A DNA stretch of 64,000 nucleotides, from assembly GCA_030789695.1 (NCBI GenBank), contig CM061139.1, positions 10,121,878 through 10,185,877 on the forward strand. Direction: 5' to 3'. This document shows, piece by piece, positions 1 to 10,074 of the stretch (position 1 is its first letter; each line of letters begins with the position of its first letter). The position numbers were made by a program, and so were the translations under genes. The notes below the pieces were generated by a model. That model searched no databases. It was not told the origin of the DNA and worked only from the letters and a program-made list of their open reading frames with translations. Source of the DNA: Scilla litardierei. Taxonomy: Eukaryota; Streptophyta; Magnoliopsida; Asparagales; Asparagaceae.

Positions 1-526
1 CGCCGATACCCGTTTGCAAGAGATTGGACGGGTAGGAACTATCCTAATCTAGATTGTGGACCGAGTTTGCAAGAGATTGGACTCGGTACGCAATTGGACG
101 ATGATGTTGATCCCAATGCTAGCTTCCCTAGGCTAGGGTTTGCAAGAGATTGGACCCAAGCCTAGGATAGCTATAGACCGGCAACAGCGCGAGAGCGTGA
201 GCTTGGTTCCACATTTAGTTGCAACTAGTTCATCCAAATTCTCATCCTAGCGATTTCGATACTGGCGAACCACAATTGTGAAATATGGTGAGTAGTGGGG
301 ATTCCCCATTCCCTAGGCGTTCTCTATTTGATTTGATATTTCGCACTTTTGTCTGACGATTGTGACAGGATCGCCCAAGGTAATTATCCCTCTAAATAGC
401 CAGGTTGATTAGGAGCAAGCACGGTCATTCGTCCTCCCTGTGTTCGATACCCGCTCGCCGCTGTACCGTGCGCTTGCGGTAAAACTACAACCGTCGCCTC
501 GGGACGTGTACGCCGGGGCGCGATCA
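1..526 (+). repeat. Ath-1 5' LTR, last 526 bp
   Basis: Matches 10209-10734 base for base except for four transitions (for example at 90/10298). It ends in CGATCA, followed by AGTTT and the primer site. It contains the last three units of the R/U5 hairpin array, with loops at 13-28, 66-81 and 139-154. Confidence 0.95.
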
Positions 527-532
527 AGTTTT

Positions 533-550
533 TGGCGCCGTTGCCGGGGA
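533..550 (+). other. Primer binding site, tRNA-Asp type
   Basis: The 18 bases starting TGGCGCCGTTGCC are complementary to the 3' end of plant tRNA-Asp. This is the primer used by Athila elements and places the family in that lineage. It starts six bases after the LTR end. The leader from 551 to 701 is T-rich and has no other feature I can name. Confidence 0.9.
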
Positions 551-701
551 GGCGATTGCGTTTGATTCTTTTTCACCTAGCTATTTCTTTCTTTTATTTT
601 CTTTTTATTTTATTTCTTTTACCATTATTATTTCCTTTGCTATTTTTACCTAACCCTTCCACGGTGCTAATCATCTCTTTGAAACTCTGCTTTCACTGTG
701 C

Positions 702-3473
702 ATGTACACGAGATCTACGGCGGACCCCGAAGCCCTGTTATTCGATCCCGAGATCGAACGTACCGCGCGGAGACTCAGAGCGGAAAGGAGACAATATCCG
801 GAAGGGGGGTTTATGACCAACCGGGAAACTCCTGAAGAATTGGCGGCGAGAATGGCAAGAATAATATCTATTCGCGATAGGCTTCGGCCTAAAACCTCTT
901 CTACTACGTCATCCATCGCCGTGCCGGAGTTGGCGGCTGACAAGAACTTCGAGCTAAAGACGGGGTTGGTGGTTTTGATGCAACAAGACCCCTTTCATGG
1001 GAACGCTCACGAGAACCCCCACTACCACATCCAATCTTTCTTGTCGAAGTGCGCCACTTTCCAAATGCCGGGGGTCCCGATTGATGCCATCAGACTGCGC
1101 CTCTTCCCCTTCACGCTAAAGGACAAAGCACTCTATTGGCTGAGGACGCAAGCTGACGGAGTTTTCACCTCTTGGGACGGGTTGGCGGATGCATTCATTG
1201 ATAAATTCTATCCACCATCCAAGACGGTGAAGATCCGGAGCGCTCTCATGTCCTTCAAGCAAGGACCACATGAGACGCTCTATGAAGCTTGGGAGCGATT
1301 CAAGGATTTGCAGCACCAGTGCCCGCACCACAGTATAGAAGATTGGGAGTTAGTGCACAGCTTCTACAACGGTCTCCAACCGGGGACCAAACAAATTATT
1401 GATGCCGCGGCGAATGGTGCAATCTTGTCAAAGACTCCCGAGGAAGCTACGGCCCTAATTGAGGAGATGGCCTCTAATAACCAACAATGGGGCGATGAGC
1501 GAGGACACTCTACGTCCTCCTTAAAGCCGACTAGCATCTACGAGGCAAAGGCCGTAGCGGAGCTTACGAGCAAATTCGATTCTCTCCACAAGGTGGTGGA
1601 GAGATTGGAGAAATTCATCACGGAGCCTCAAGGAAGCCCTTCCACCTCCACGCCGGCAAGCCAAATGAGTGATTGGCAAGACCAATCTCAAGCCATGTAT
1701 TCGGGAGGAGAGCAAGGAGAAGGATCCTTGGAGCAAGTGCAATATGTTGCGGGGAACCAAGGGTATTGGTCTAATCCGGCCGCAAGAAATCACCCGGGAT
1801 TCTCCTACGCCAACAATGAAGGAGCTTTGAACCCGCCACAACAACCGCCTAATCAAGCTCGACCACCACCACCCCAACAACAATACTATCCGCCGAGGGG
1901 GCCTCCACAACAAAACTTCCAACCAAAGCAACAAGCCCCACCTTATAGGCCTCCCGGATACAACCAAGGGTGGAGGAATCAAAACCAAAACCCTCCACAA
2001 GCTCCACAAAGATCCGATTTCGAAACTAGAGTGGAGGCGTTCATGGTCGAGCAAAACAAGGTGAATGCTACTTTGAAGGCGGGACAAGATTCTCTCAATA
2101 CCGTAGTGGCTCAAATTTCGGAACAATTAGCGGTGCTCAACCGGAACACTCAAAGATTGCCGGCGCAACCGGAGCAAAACCCACGGGGCAACACGGGCCA
2201 CATCAACGCCGTAGTTGCCGTCACAACTAGAGGCGGGAAGGACACCACCCCCGCCATGATTCCTATTGAGGAGGCCGTGGAGGAAAGCTTGGAGCCGGTT
2301 GAGCCGGTAGTTGAGGTCGATAAGGAGAAGGAGCCACAAGACAAGGAGAAATCTAGGGCGGAGCTATTAATTGAGGAGAGGCGCTTCATGCCACCGGTCC
2401 CATTCCCCCAAAGACTAGCGAAAGCGAAAATGGAGAAAAGGCTAGCGAAATTCCTCGAGTATCTAAGAGGAGTTAGCCTAAATATTCCCTTCCTTGACGC
2501 CATCATCGAGATCCCCACATATGCCAAATTCTTGAAGGACTTGATTTCGGGGAGAAAGAGGAAGGAGAAGATCATGCTAGCCGAGGAGGGCTCTTGGTTC
2601 ACCAAGAGAGAAAAGGAGCCGGCAAAATTCAAAGATCCGGGGAGTTTTCGGATTCCTTGCACTTTGGGCGGTGTGCCTCTTCAAAAGGCATTGGTAGATC
2701 TTGGGGCTAGTGTGAGTCTCATGCCCCTCTCCATGTTCTTAAAGCTTAACACCGGGACAACATTGAAACCCACCGACATGCGCATTCAATTAGCCGATGG
2801 ACGGATAACAAGGCCGGTGGGGATCGCCGAAGACATCCCACTTCAAGTCCCGGGAGGAATATGCTTGCCATGTGACTTCGTCATCATGGACATTAAGGAG
2901 GAGGGAGACACCTCATTGATACTTGGGCGCCCATTCCTCGCCACCGCCGGAGTCATCGTCGACGTGCGCGAAGGTACCTTAACCTTAAACGTCGGAAACA
3001 TCGAGGTGGAACTCCACATTCCCAAGGCAATGAAGCACATGCCTTACCATGAGGAGCTCGATTATATGGACCTCCTTGATGAGGTGATAGAGGAGGCGAT
3101 TCCTCACTCAATTGGTGCCCTTTTTGATGAAGAATTGGATGAAAGCCCGGATTTAGGCCATGAGGACAATAATGATGATTCCCCAGACTTCTCCGCTGAT
3201 GAAGATGAAGGCGACGCTGATGTCGCAAGGATTCGAGAGCTCTGCAAGCTCTCGAAATCAAAGTCTCCAAAGAAAGCTCCGCCGGTACGGAAATCGGCAT
3301 CGCCGGCTAAGCCGTTGACCGGGGCAAATGCTAGCTTGGGGGAGCCTCCCCCCAACACTATTCGAGATAGGAGACCTCCGAGGGAGACCGCTACGTCGCC
3401 ACGTCCGAACCCAAGCGCGCTCCCCGGAAAGTTTGACGGGTGCATCTCATGTGCACCAAACATCCCGCATTGA
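702..3473 (+). CDS. Gag-protease polyprotein of Ath-1
   Basis: Intact 923-residue ORF. Residues about 105-255 form the plant retrotransposon Gag domain (motifs FPFTLKDKA, DKFYPPSKT, CPHHSIEDWELV). These should build the cytoplasmic particle. Residues about 360-450 are Pro/Gln-rich, followed by a possible coiled coil at about 445-495. The usual CCHC zinc knuckle found in Ath-3 is missing. A retropepsin-like aspartic protease follows, with active site Asp666 in VDLGASVSLMP and a downstream LILGRPFL motif. The protein ends with a basic/proline tail and FDGCISCAPN, then stops. Ath-2 ends at the same place, so the lack of RT and integrase is a family trait, not damage to this copy. The start ATG is supported by the same MYTRSTADPE start in Ath-2. 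Confidence 0.9.
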   Translation: MYTRSTADPEALLFDPEIERTARRLRAERRQYPEGGFMTNRETPEELAARMARIISIRDRLRPKTSSTTSSIAVPELAADKNFELKTGLVVLMQQDPFHGNAHENPHYHIQSFLSKCATFQMPGVPIDAIRLRLFPFTLKDKALYWLRTQADGVFTSWDGLADAFIDKFYPPSKTVKIRSALMSFKQGPHETLYEAWERFKDLQHQCPHHSIEDWELVHSFYNGLQPGTKQIIDAAANGAILSKTPEEATALIEEMASNNQQWGDERGHSTSSLKPTSIYEAKAVAELTSKFDSLHKVVERLEKFITEPQGSPSTSTPASQMSDWQDQSQAMYSGGEQGEGSLEQVQYVAGNQGYWSNPAARNHPGFSYANNEGALNPPQQPPNQARPPPPQQQYYPPRGPPQQNFQPKQQAPPYRPPGYNQGWRNQNQNPPQAPQRSDFETRVEAFMVEQNKVNATLKAGQDSLNTVVAQISEQLAVLNRNTQRLPAQPEQNPRGNTGHINAVVAVTTRGGKDTTPAMIPIEEAVEESLEPVEPVVEVDKEKEPQDKEKSRAELLIEERRFMPPVPFPQRLAKAKMEKRLAKFLEYLRGVSLNIPFLDAIIEIPTYAKFLKDLISGRKRKEKIMLAEEGSWFTKREKEPAKFKDPGSFRIPCTLGGVPLQKALVDLGASVSLMPLSMFLKLNTGTTLKPTDMRIQLADGRITRPVGIAEDIPLQVPGGICLPCDFVIMDIKEEGDTSLILGRPFLATAGVIVDVREGTLTLNVGNIEVELHIPKAMKHMPYHEELDYMDLLDEVIEEAIPHSIGALFDEELDESPDLGHEDNNDDSPDFSADEDEGDADVARIRELCKLSKSKSPKKAPPVRKSASPAKPLTGANASLGEPPPNTIRDRRPPRETATSPRPNPSALPGKFDGCISCAPNIPH

Positions 3474-3795
3474 TTGAAAATTTTAGGGGGTCGAGCTCAC
3501 GACCTAAAACGAGCGCTTGTCGGGAGGCAACCCGACGGATTTTGCTTTATTTTCATTCGTTTTTCTTTATTTTCGTTTTAGAAATTTTTAGTATTTTGAG
3601 TCACCCGACCAAAAATTTTGTGATAACGGGTCCTATTTTTCTTGACAGGAGAGAAGATAGGTAGATCATCATGAGGAGGATGAACGAGACGATGAGGAGC
3701 GCCCCAAGAAGGCGTTCGACGCTTAGGAGGAGCATGAAATCGACTGGAGGAAGAAAGACAGAGTTTAGAGTCCAAACGAAGATAAACAGCAGAAA
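3474..3795 (+). other. Post-gag spacer with two small hairpins
   Basis: Non-coding. GGTCG/CGACC (3489-3504) encloses AGCTCA, and GTCGGG/CCCGAC (3519-3536) encloses AGGCAA. The first hairpin is partly kept in Ath-2; the second loses its pairing there. The motif GCGCTTGTCGGGAGGC is shared by both copies. The remainder is T-rich with no feature I recognise. Confidence 0.5.
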
Positions 3796-4136
3796 TTAAG
3801 GCTCACTCGGCCGAGTATACTAGTCACTCGGCCGAGTCAAGAAGTTCGTCCGGCCGAGCCGCTCACGAACGAGGGAAGTCTGCTGTACCCAACTCTCTGT
3901 CTATTTTCCTCATTTCATAATAACTGCTACTCGGCCGAGTACATATATTCACTCGGCCGAGTAAAACGGATACCCTCCTAGGGCGAGTCATGCCGAGTAG
4001 CTTGAGTCACTCGGCCGAATAGACTTACTCCACTCGGCCGAGGCTGGCAAAGCCACTCGGCCGAAGCGACATCGGGGAGAAATTTTTAATTGCCTCGCTC
4101 GGCCGAGTGAGTAAAGTCACTCGGCCGAGTCGTAAC
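3796..4136 (+). promoter_or_regulatory. Palindrome array upstream of ORF2, consensus ACTCGGCCGAGT
   Basis: About ten full or near copies of the 12-bp palindrome. Three close pairs have centre-to-centre spacing of 21 or 22 bp: centres 3810/3831, 3934/3956 and 4102/4124. The last copy lies about 20 bp before the TATA box at 4145. The same palindrome array occurs in the LTR of this element. The likely role is as an upstream activating or silencing site for ORF2 transcription. The binding protein is unknown. Confidence 0.75.
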
Positions 4137-4144
4137 TTTTTTAA

Positions 4145-4151
4145 TATAAAA
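4145..4151 (+). promoter_or_regulatory. TATA box of internal promoter for ORF2
   Basis: TATAAAA, about 20 bp after the last palindrome centre and 534 bp before the ORF2 ATG. Ath-2 has a TATA box (13844-13854, minus) in the same position relative to its palindromes although the sequence around it differs. The 5' untranslated region (4180-4684) is C-rich. A possible splice acceptor (CCATGCGCAG) lies near 4504; I could not fix a donor. Confidence 0.65.
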
Positions 4152-4684
4152 CCGAGGGGGGGGCACGGTTTTCGAAAACGAAAAAACCCTTCGCCCGCGC
4201 CCCCTCAGCTCTCCCTAGCCCGATCTCGCCTCGCCGCTCGCCCACTCGCCCGCGCGCGCCGCCGCTCGGCCTGCTGTCGCCGGCCGCCCGTCGCCGGACT
4301 CCGCCCGAGTCGCCGCCGGCCGCCCCGCCTCCGATCACCTCCGGTTCGCTTATTTTCACCGTTTTCTCCTCTCCTCGTGTATATTTTGAGGATCCATGTG
4401 CTAAACGCCCCCCTAACCCAAATCAATTCCTATATCTATCTGTTATACCCCTATTGCTCCATACATTTTGATTATTACTCGCTGATATCGCTTTTCCATG
4501 CGCAGGTTGCTTTTTGGAGCTTAGGGGAGCTCAGGGGAGTTTCTACGGGCTGCTCAGGACTTCGTGGAGGCGCGGACTTCGCACGCTTCCACTACTTAGC
4601 ACTCGCGGCGTGTTTGGGTAAACTCTTTCCACTCTTGTGCACACGCCGCACTTTTCACTTTTTCGGCGCGCGCTCGGGGCAGAT

Positions 4685-6880
4685 ATGCCGCCCCGGACAC
4701 GGCCGCGGTCGAAGAGAGCTTCCGCCAAGCGGAAGCGGTCGGATGATGCCGGCCCCTCCCACGAGTTGGAGGACTCTCCTCCACCGTCCCCCGCACACCC
4801 CACACCGCCTGCAGGCCCCGCACACCCCGCACAGCCTGCAGCGCACCCACAGCCCGCACAGCCTCTCCCCGCCGATCCACAGCCACCACCACCGGCTCCA
4901 CTGGTCGGGCCGCTCGGGATTACGTTCCGAGACGACGCACACCGCGCCGTCTTCGAGCGTATCTCCCAGCGCTCGATCGTACCCTCCAGGTTCGCACACC
5001 TCGCTGACCTAGGACGCCTGGGGGTACTTGAGGGGATGCTCACGTTGTACGACAACGTGGGCTGGCGAGATTTTTTCCAGGTGTCGGCGGATACTTTTAC
5101 CCATCCGACACTTGAGGTTTTGAGTTCTATCGCCCGGACCGATGAGGGATGCTCATTCCGGTTCATGGATCGAGAGTGCCAGGTCACTCTCGATATGATG
5201 AGAGCATTTTTCTCTTGGCCCGCAGTCCCCGGAGCCGATCGCGGTTATGGCCCCACACATATCCCTCCACCCTCTTTCGACGCCGGTGCCTTCTGGGCAC
5301 GTATCACGGGTCTACACGCCGCCTTTGACCCTAGTAGGGCCAAGGCCTCGGCCATCGTACATCCCTGCCTACGCATTGCCCAGCGCCTCATGGCGACTAC
5401 CTTTTTGGCCAGATATGAGCCGGGCACGATGTCTACGCCAGAGCTTTACATGCTCTATGCGATGACACGTCCCAGAGCTCTATCTAGGGATGGAGACGAG
5501 CTTGTCCCCGCCGTCGTGATCGATATCGCGGCATGGTACTTAGACCGCATCATTGTATCGGTGGGCGCTCGCTCACCGATATGCTGCGGCGGCCTGATTA
5601 CCCTGCTGGCTCTTATGACCGGCGAGGATTTCCCCGTCGACCTGCGACGCGTTCCGGGCCCCACTTCCTTGTCGATAGACGTTATGGCCCGGATGAAGAT
5701 GCTGCGTCCGCACGGCGAGCGTCACTGGGTCTGGTTGCACGGCCCCTATGGGGCCGATTACATGATTCTCCCGAGCCCTGCTCGGACTCTGATTGCACCA
5801 GCTCACGTTGACTGGCTTCCGGCGATGGATGTCCTCATCCCCGCCGCCTACGTGCTCGAGGCCGAGGAGGCCGAGCAGGGCCCCGCTGCCCACGCTGCCC
5901 AGGCTGCTCCCGCAGACCCTGCTGCGCACCCTGCCGAGCCTGCTGCCCACCCCGTCGACCCTGTGGCCTCTCAGCCTGTTCCTGACGTTTCCACTGCTCT
6001 TGACACTTCTGTCCCTACCTCTGCCTGTGTCGAGAGTACTTTTGCTGAGCCCACTTCCACCACTGTCACCACTTCCGAGGCTGTCCCCACCACTCCCTCT
6101 GCCACCTCAGGCCCTCTGTCCGTGGAGCCCCTTTGCTCCGCACTCCCCGAGCGCCCGCCGACCATAGTCGAGTGCGGAGAGCCCTCGTTCACTTCGGTCG
6201 TGGAGACCATGGTTAGCATGATCTCCGCTGGGGTTGCACCTTTTGGACCGCACACTTCTGCCCCAGCGGGAGATTCCTCTGTCTCCACCGCCGCCTTATT
6301 CTCCGAGAGCGTCGTGGCGTCTGTCCACACGTCTGTGCCACGGACCTCTCTGGCCACCTCGTTACCTCTTTTGCACTCCCCCTTCGCTGCCGCTGCCTCC
6401 ACTTCTCGCCAGCCGGCGTCCCGGCCTCACACCGAGGCCAGGCCCGCTTTTCCAGGCGCGGCCCCTTTTGTCCCATTCCCTGCTGAGCCCGTTACATACT
6501 CCACACGCGTACGCCAGCCTCGCCCTGCACAGCCTAGACCGGTGCGTCCCTCTGCACCACCCCCGCCCGACACTGTACTGCAGAGCATACGTGCTCTTGA
6601 GGTGGCGGTGAGTGGTCTTAGAGGAGACCTTCGGACCCTGTCCTCCACCGTCTCTACGCTGTCTGGACGCTTTGACCTGATCCCTCAGATCCACTACTGC
6701 CTGACGCAGATCTTAGAGCGTCTCCCGCGCGTACCCCCACCCACCCCGCAGGTTCCCACACACACACCCACACACGCTCGACCTGCTTCCACTCCCACGC
6801 CCACCCCAGCTCAGCAGCCTACACCACCACCACCACCACCTCCGCCTCAGGACGGAGACGGCGCGGCACCGCCTTCTTAG
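4685..6880 (+). CDS. ATHILA-type second ORF (function unknown)
   Basis: 731 residues from the ATG at 4685. An in-frame ATG at 4637 exists, but Ath-2 begins at the equivalent of 4685 (MPPRTRP), so I prefer the later start. Residues 1-25 are strongly basic and could act as a nuclear signal. Residues about 75-330 resemble the ATHILA ORF-1 family (Pfam PF03078): a RFAHLADLGRLGVLEGML helix region, then FRFMDRECQVTLDMMRAFF. Residues about 400-600 are Pro/Ser/Thr/Ala-rich. A probable coiled coil follows (about 635-690), then a polyproline end. No polymerase or nuclease motif is visible. In Athila elements this position follows pol; here pol is absent. An env-like role is sometimes suggested for ORFs in this position, but I see no signal peptide or membrane segment. 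Confidence 0.85.
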   Translation: MPPRTRPRSKRASAKRKRSDDAGPSHELEDSPPPSPAHPTPPAGPAHPAQPAAHPQPAQPLPADPQPPPPAPLVGPLGITFRDDAHRAVFERISQRSIVPSRFAHLADLGRLGVLEGMLTLYDNVGWRDFFQVSADTFTHPTLEVLSSIARTDEGCSFRFMDRECQVTLDMMRAFFSWPAVPGADRGYGPTHIPPPSFDAGAFWARITGLHAAFDPSRAKASAIVHPCLRIAQRLMATTFLARYEPGTMSTPELYMLYAMTRPRALSRDGDELVPAVVIDIAAWYLDRIIVSVGARSPICCGGLITLLALMTGEDFPVDLRRVPGPTSLSIDVMARMKMLRPHGERHWVWLHGPYGADYMILPSPARTLIAPAHVDWLPAMDVLIPAAYVLEAEEAEQGPAAHAAQAAPADPAAHPAEPAAHPVDPVASQPVPDVSTALDTSVPTSACVESTFAEPTSTTVTTSEAVPTTPSATSGPLSVEPLCSALPERPPTIVECGEPSFTSVVETMVSMISAGVAPFGPHTSAPAGDSSVSTAALFSESVVASVHTSVPRTSLATSLPLLHSPFAAAASTSRQPASRPHTEARPAFPGAAPFVPFPAEPVTYSTRVRQPRPAQPRPVRPSAPPPPDTVLQSIRALEVAVSGLRGDLRTLSSTVSTLSGRFDLIPQIHYCLTQILERLPRVPPPTPQVPTHTPTHARPASTPTPTPAQQPTPPPPPPPPQDGDGAAPPS

Positions 6881-8130
6881 GCACTCTTGATGCCTTGATC
6901 CATTCCTGTCGTTGTGCTGCCCGTCTCTGCTGGGTCCTGATGCACTTTTGTCCACCCCCCTCCCCTCACTTATTTTGGGATTATATTTCTGATCATATCT
7001 ATTTGTGCATATCATATCATATCTACTTGGGATTCTCATTTTTGATCACATCTATATATATCTTTTTTGGGAGAGAGGGAGAGTTCTGGGTGCCATATTT
7101 ATTTTCGTATCACTCCTAGCTGTGCATGCATCATTTCCGCATCATACTTTCATTTCTTTTTTGTCTTTCTTTTTATTTTTCCATGCATGCATCCTCACTT
7201 GCCCCTCACATTGCTTGTCTCTCTGTGTGCCACACTTTGCACATTGAGGACACTGTGCCGTTTAGCTTGGGGGAGTGAGCTTTCACGCTCTTTTTTCGAT
7301 TGCCACCTTTATTTTCAGTTTTTCACACCGCTTTTCACTTTTGCACTCATTTTTCGTTATTTTCCTTTTGTTTCGCCATGCATCACGTTTTCCTTACTTT
7401 CCTGTGTGCCGCATTGCATAGTTCTATTTTCCTTTTATCTTTACTTCTTCCTTATTTTTCATCTCATGCTAGAGATGAATTTTCTGTGATGATGTCTACG
7501 TGGAGTTAGCTTATTCTATATGCATGCTATATTTGTCGTGTCTTAGATTTCATTTCTGATATCATATGCTATGACTCGCTTGCATTTAGAAATAGGAGCC
7601 CACACTTTTTCCTCATGAAAATGGATGAAATTTTATTATTAGCTGAGCCTGAATATTCATATGTATGCTATCACAGAAAACACACCAAGATTCACGCATT
7701 GAATGCCTATATCTGGAGTACTGACTTCTTTTCCTTTATCACTTCTATATGCATGAATTGTACACTTCACTTTCGGATGATTGAATGATTGTTAGCTATG
7801 ATATATCTGGATTAGTTAGCTTTTTTGCGATCGAAACTGAGTAGATTAGATTACCCTGCTGAAGTTGTCGTGCATGTCTTATAGAGTGAGCCGAGAGTTA
7901 TATTTATTTCTTTCTCCACAAATCTTGAACAACATTTCTCTACTTTTAAAATCATTGGTGAATCTCCCCTTAGTGATTCTATTTTATGGCATTTCCCCCG
8001 CTATTAATTCCTAGCTCCAAATCTCTTATTCCAAAAAAAAAAAGAAAAAAAATATATATATTAAAAGAGAGAAAAACATTCTCGTATATCATTATCTCTC
8101 TTTGAATTGGGATCGTTGTATATATGATAG

Positions 8131-8166
<36 letters not shown>

Positions 8167-8901
8167 AAAGGGAGAAAAAAAAAAGAAAAAAAAAATCCTC
8201 AATAAAAGATCCCATCTCGCTTATTTTCTTTCTTTCTTCTTTCTCTTCTTTGCCTTTGGAGCTTTATAAAAATGGGGATGTAAATATTTTTGTGCCACCA
8301 CGCTTATAGATAAGCTTGGGGGAGGAGATCCATTGATGTGTGAGAGAGCGACTACTTGACATAGCACGACAACCTAGGCTAAGTAATATTCTATACTCGG
8401 TGAGATTGTTTCTAGCTTTACGAAATCCAGAAATCTAAGCCTAGCATTCATTTCATGAAACCCATACTTTTCTATTCTCTCTAATCTATGATGTGATACT
8501 CTTATACTCCAGATAGAAAGCGTTCAATTGAAAAGTGTGTGATCTGAGACTTGTATACCGCTTTAGATGATTCAGGCGATGTTAATTTTAAAATCATTCC
8601 GTTTCTCATGATTATACCGTAGTTCGTGGGTTTTCTATTTTCTACTTGCACTATTCTACTATGATATCAAAATGAGATTCTTTGACATGTATTTCTCACT
8701 CGGTGCATGCCATAAGAGTAAGTGAAACCCACGTCCTGAGAAAATGATCTAGCATCCTACCTCTTCTTTCTTTCTTCCTTTATTTTCGTTTGGTTTTCAT
8801 TCTTCTTCGTTTTTCATTTTTTTTTTCGTTTTTCGCCGTTTTCGTTTTCCAAATCCACCGGGTTCGCTTTTTACTTATCTTCCTCGAGGACGAGTAAGAG
8901 G
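6881..8901 (+). other. Ath-1 3' non-coding region with repeated G-tracts
   Basis: About 2 kb, T-rich, no credible ORF. It has two internal polypurine-like tracts, AGCTTGGGGGAG at 7264-7275 and AAGCTTGGGGGAGGA at 8312-8326, which resemble the true tract at 8902. The first is preceded 23 bp upstream by ACATTGAGGACACTG (7241), a motif with the same spacing in Ath-3 (48313/48336). A poly(A)/poly(AG) low-complexity stretch covers about 8031-8198. Confidence 0.6.
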
Positions 8902-8917
8902 CAAGCTTGGGGGATTT
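8902..8917 (+). other. Polypurine tract, plus-strand primer of Ath-1
   Basis: CAAGCTTGGGGGATTTT lies directly before the LTR start TGATCACTCC, the standard position of the plus-strand primer. Confidence 0.85.
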
Positions 8918-9213
8918 TGATCACTCCTTATTTCACACCCTTTTCCCGCATGTTTGCATGCCATTTTGATCGCCCAAACCATGTTTTTCACGATATATCG
9001 ACGATATTGCGATGCTTTTCACGATTTGTTGTTTTTGTCGCATTTCAGGTGATTTGGCGCGATTAGGAGTGATCTCGAGATGCGTGTAATCTAGACGGCC
9101 ACCGACGACCTCCCCGAGGGGTATTTTGCTATTAGAGAGGAGCGGAAGAAGAATGGACGTCGCCAGAGCGACGAGGAGGCCAAAACGACCAGTTTGGGCA
9201 TTTTTTGTGTCCC

Positions 9214-9591
9214 ACTCGGCCGAGTGGAGGAGCCACTCGGCCGACCAGCGAGACACTGCTCGGCCGACCAATTCAGACACGAGTTACCTGTGCACTCGGC
9301 CGAGCACAGAAGACCCACTCGGCCGAGTGACGATACCACGTCCGCCCGAGTGGCGCCCAGACGAAGGCTCTCAAAAAGACCGAAGTTACTGTTTTTCGGC
9401 CTCTGAGCTTCAGAAGACCCACTCGGCCGAGTGGCAAATCCCGTCCGCCCGAGTGAAGTGAAGCCATCGGCCGAGTGACGACAACTCACTCGGCCGAGCC
9501 GCCCCCGAACTGAAGACCCCTGAAGCCCACGACTTACTGGAAATTGACAGGGTTTTCACTCGGCCGAGTGACTTTTGTCACTCGGCCGAGT
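9214..9591 (+). promoter_or_regulatory. Phased palindrome array in U3 of Ath-1
   Basis: ACTCGGCCGAGT and variants. Centres lie at 9219, 9240, 9263; 9299, 9322, 9345; 9426, 9448, 9470, 9493; and 9563, 9585. Steps inside each group are 21-23 bp, close to two DNA turns. It ends about 90 bp before the TATA box. It probably binds a dimeric protein repeatedly on one face of the helix. Confidence 0.8.
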
Positions 9592-9675
9592 GCGATGCGC
9601 TGCCTGTAGCGAAATTTGCGGAAAACAGGCTGTGCAGGGGCGTTTTGGTCAGGATTTTTGGACGATTTTTGGGGC

Positions 9676-9682
9676 TATTTAA
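9676..9682 (+). promoter_or_regulatory. LTR TATA box of Ath-1
   Basis: TATTTAA in GGGGCTATTTAAGC. The Ath-2 LTR has the same heptamer at 18470-18476 (minus). Transcription should start near 9705-9715, so the hairpin array falls in the RNA leader. Confidence 0.7.
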
Positions 9683-10074
9683 GCTCTGTTTTTACCCTAG
9701 TTTGGAGAGCCTCCTCTCAGATTTTTTGCAGCTTTTTGAGTCTACTTTTTGGCTTTATTAATTGTGATTGGTGAAGAGAAAAACTTGGATTTTTATTGGG
9801 TTGATTGAAGATTTACATTGGTTTGCACTTCTCTTCCACAAAAACTCTATTTTTTATTGTTTATATCATTGTTGTGATGAATTTCATTGTCTATTTCTTT
9901 GCCAATTATTGTGCTATTGCTATGATTAGTGAGTAGTCTCCACGTCTTGGGGCGTGGGGATGAACCCTACAAGCCCAATTTCGTATTTGTGTTGAAGCGG
10001 TAGAAATTGAGCTAGGATTGTTATTAGGGATTAGATTGGGATCGAATTACTACGGATAGCTAGGTATTCACATC

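Noticed and set aside
1521..2126. Minus-strand 201-codon frame inside gag
   Set aside because: Mirror frame of the Gag coding strand, Leu/Arg-rich, no domain, not conserved as a protein.
4107..5012. Open frame of about 300 codons overlapping the ORF2 start
   Set aside because: It covers the TATA box, GC-rich leader and another frame of ORF2; low-complexity Arg/Pro/His composition and not kept in Ath-2.
9126..9461. Frames of about 110-130 codons on both strands across the Ath-1 palindromes
   Set aside because: Produced by repeats of CTCGGCCGAG read in different frames; not kept in Ath-2.
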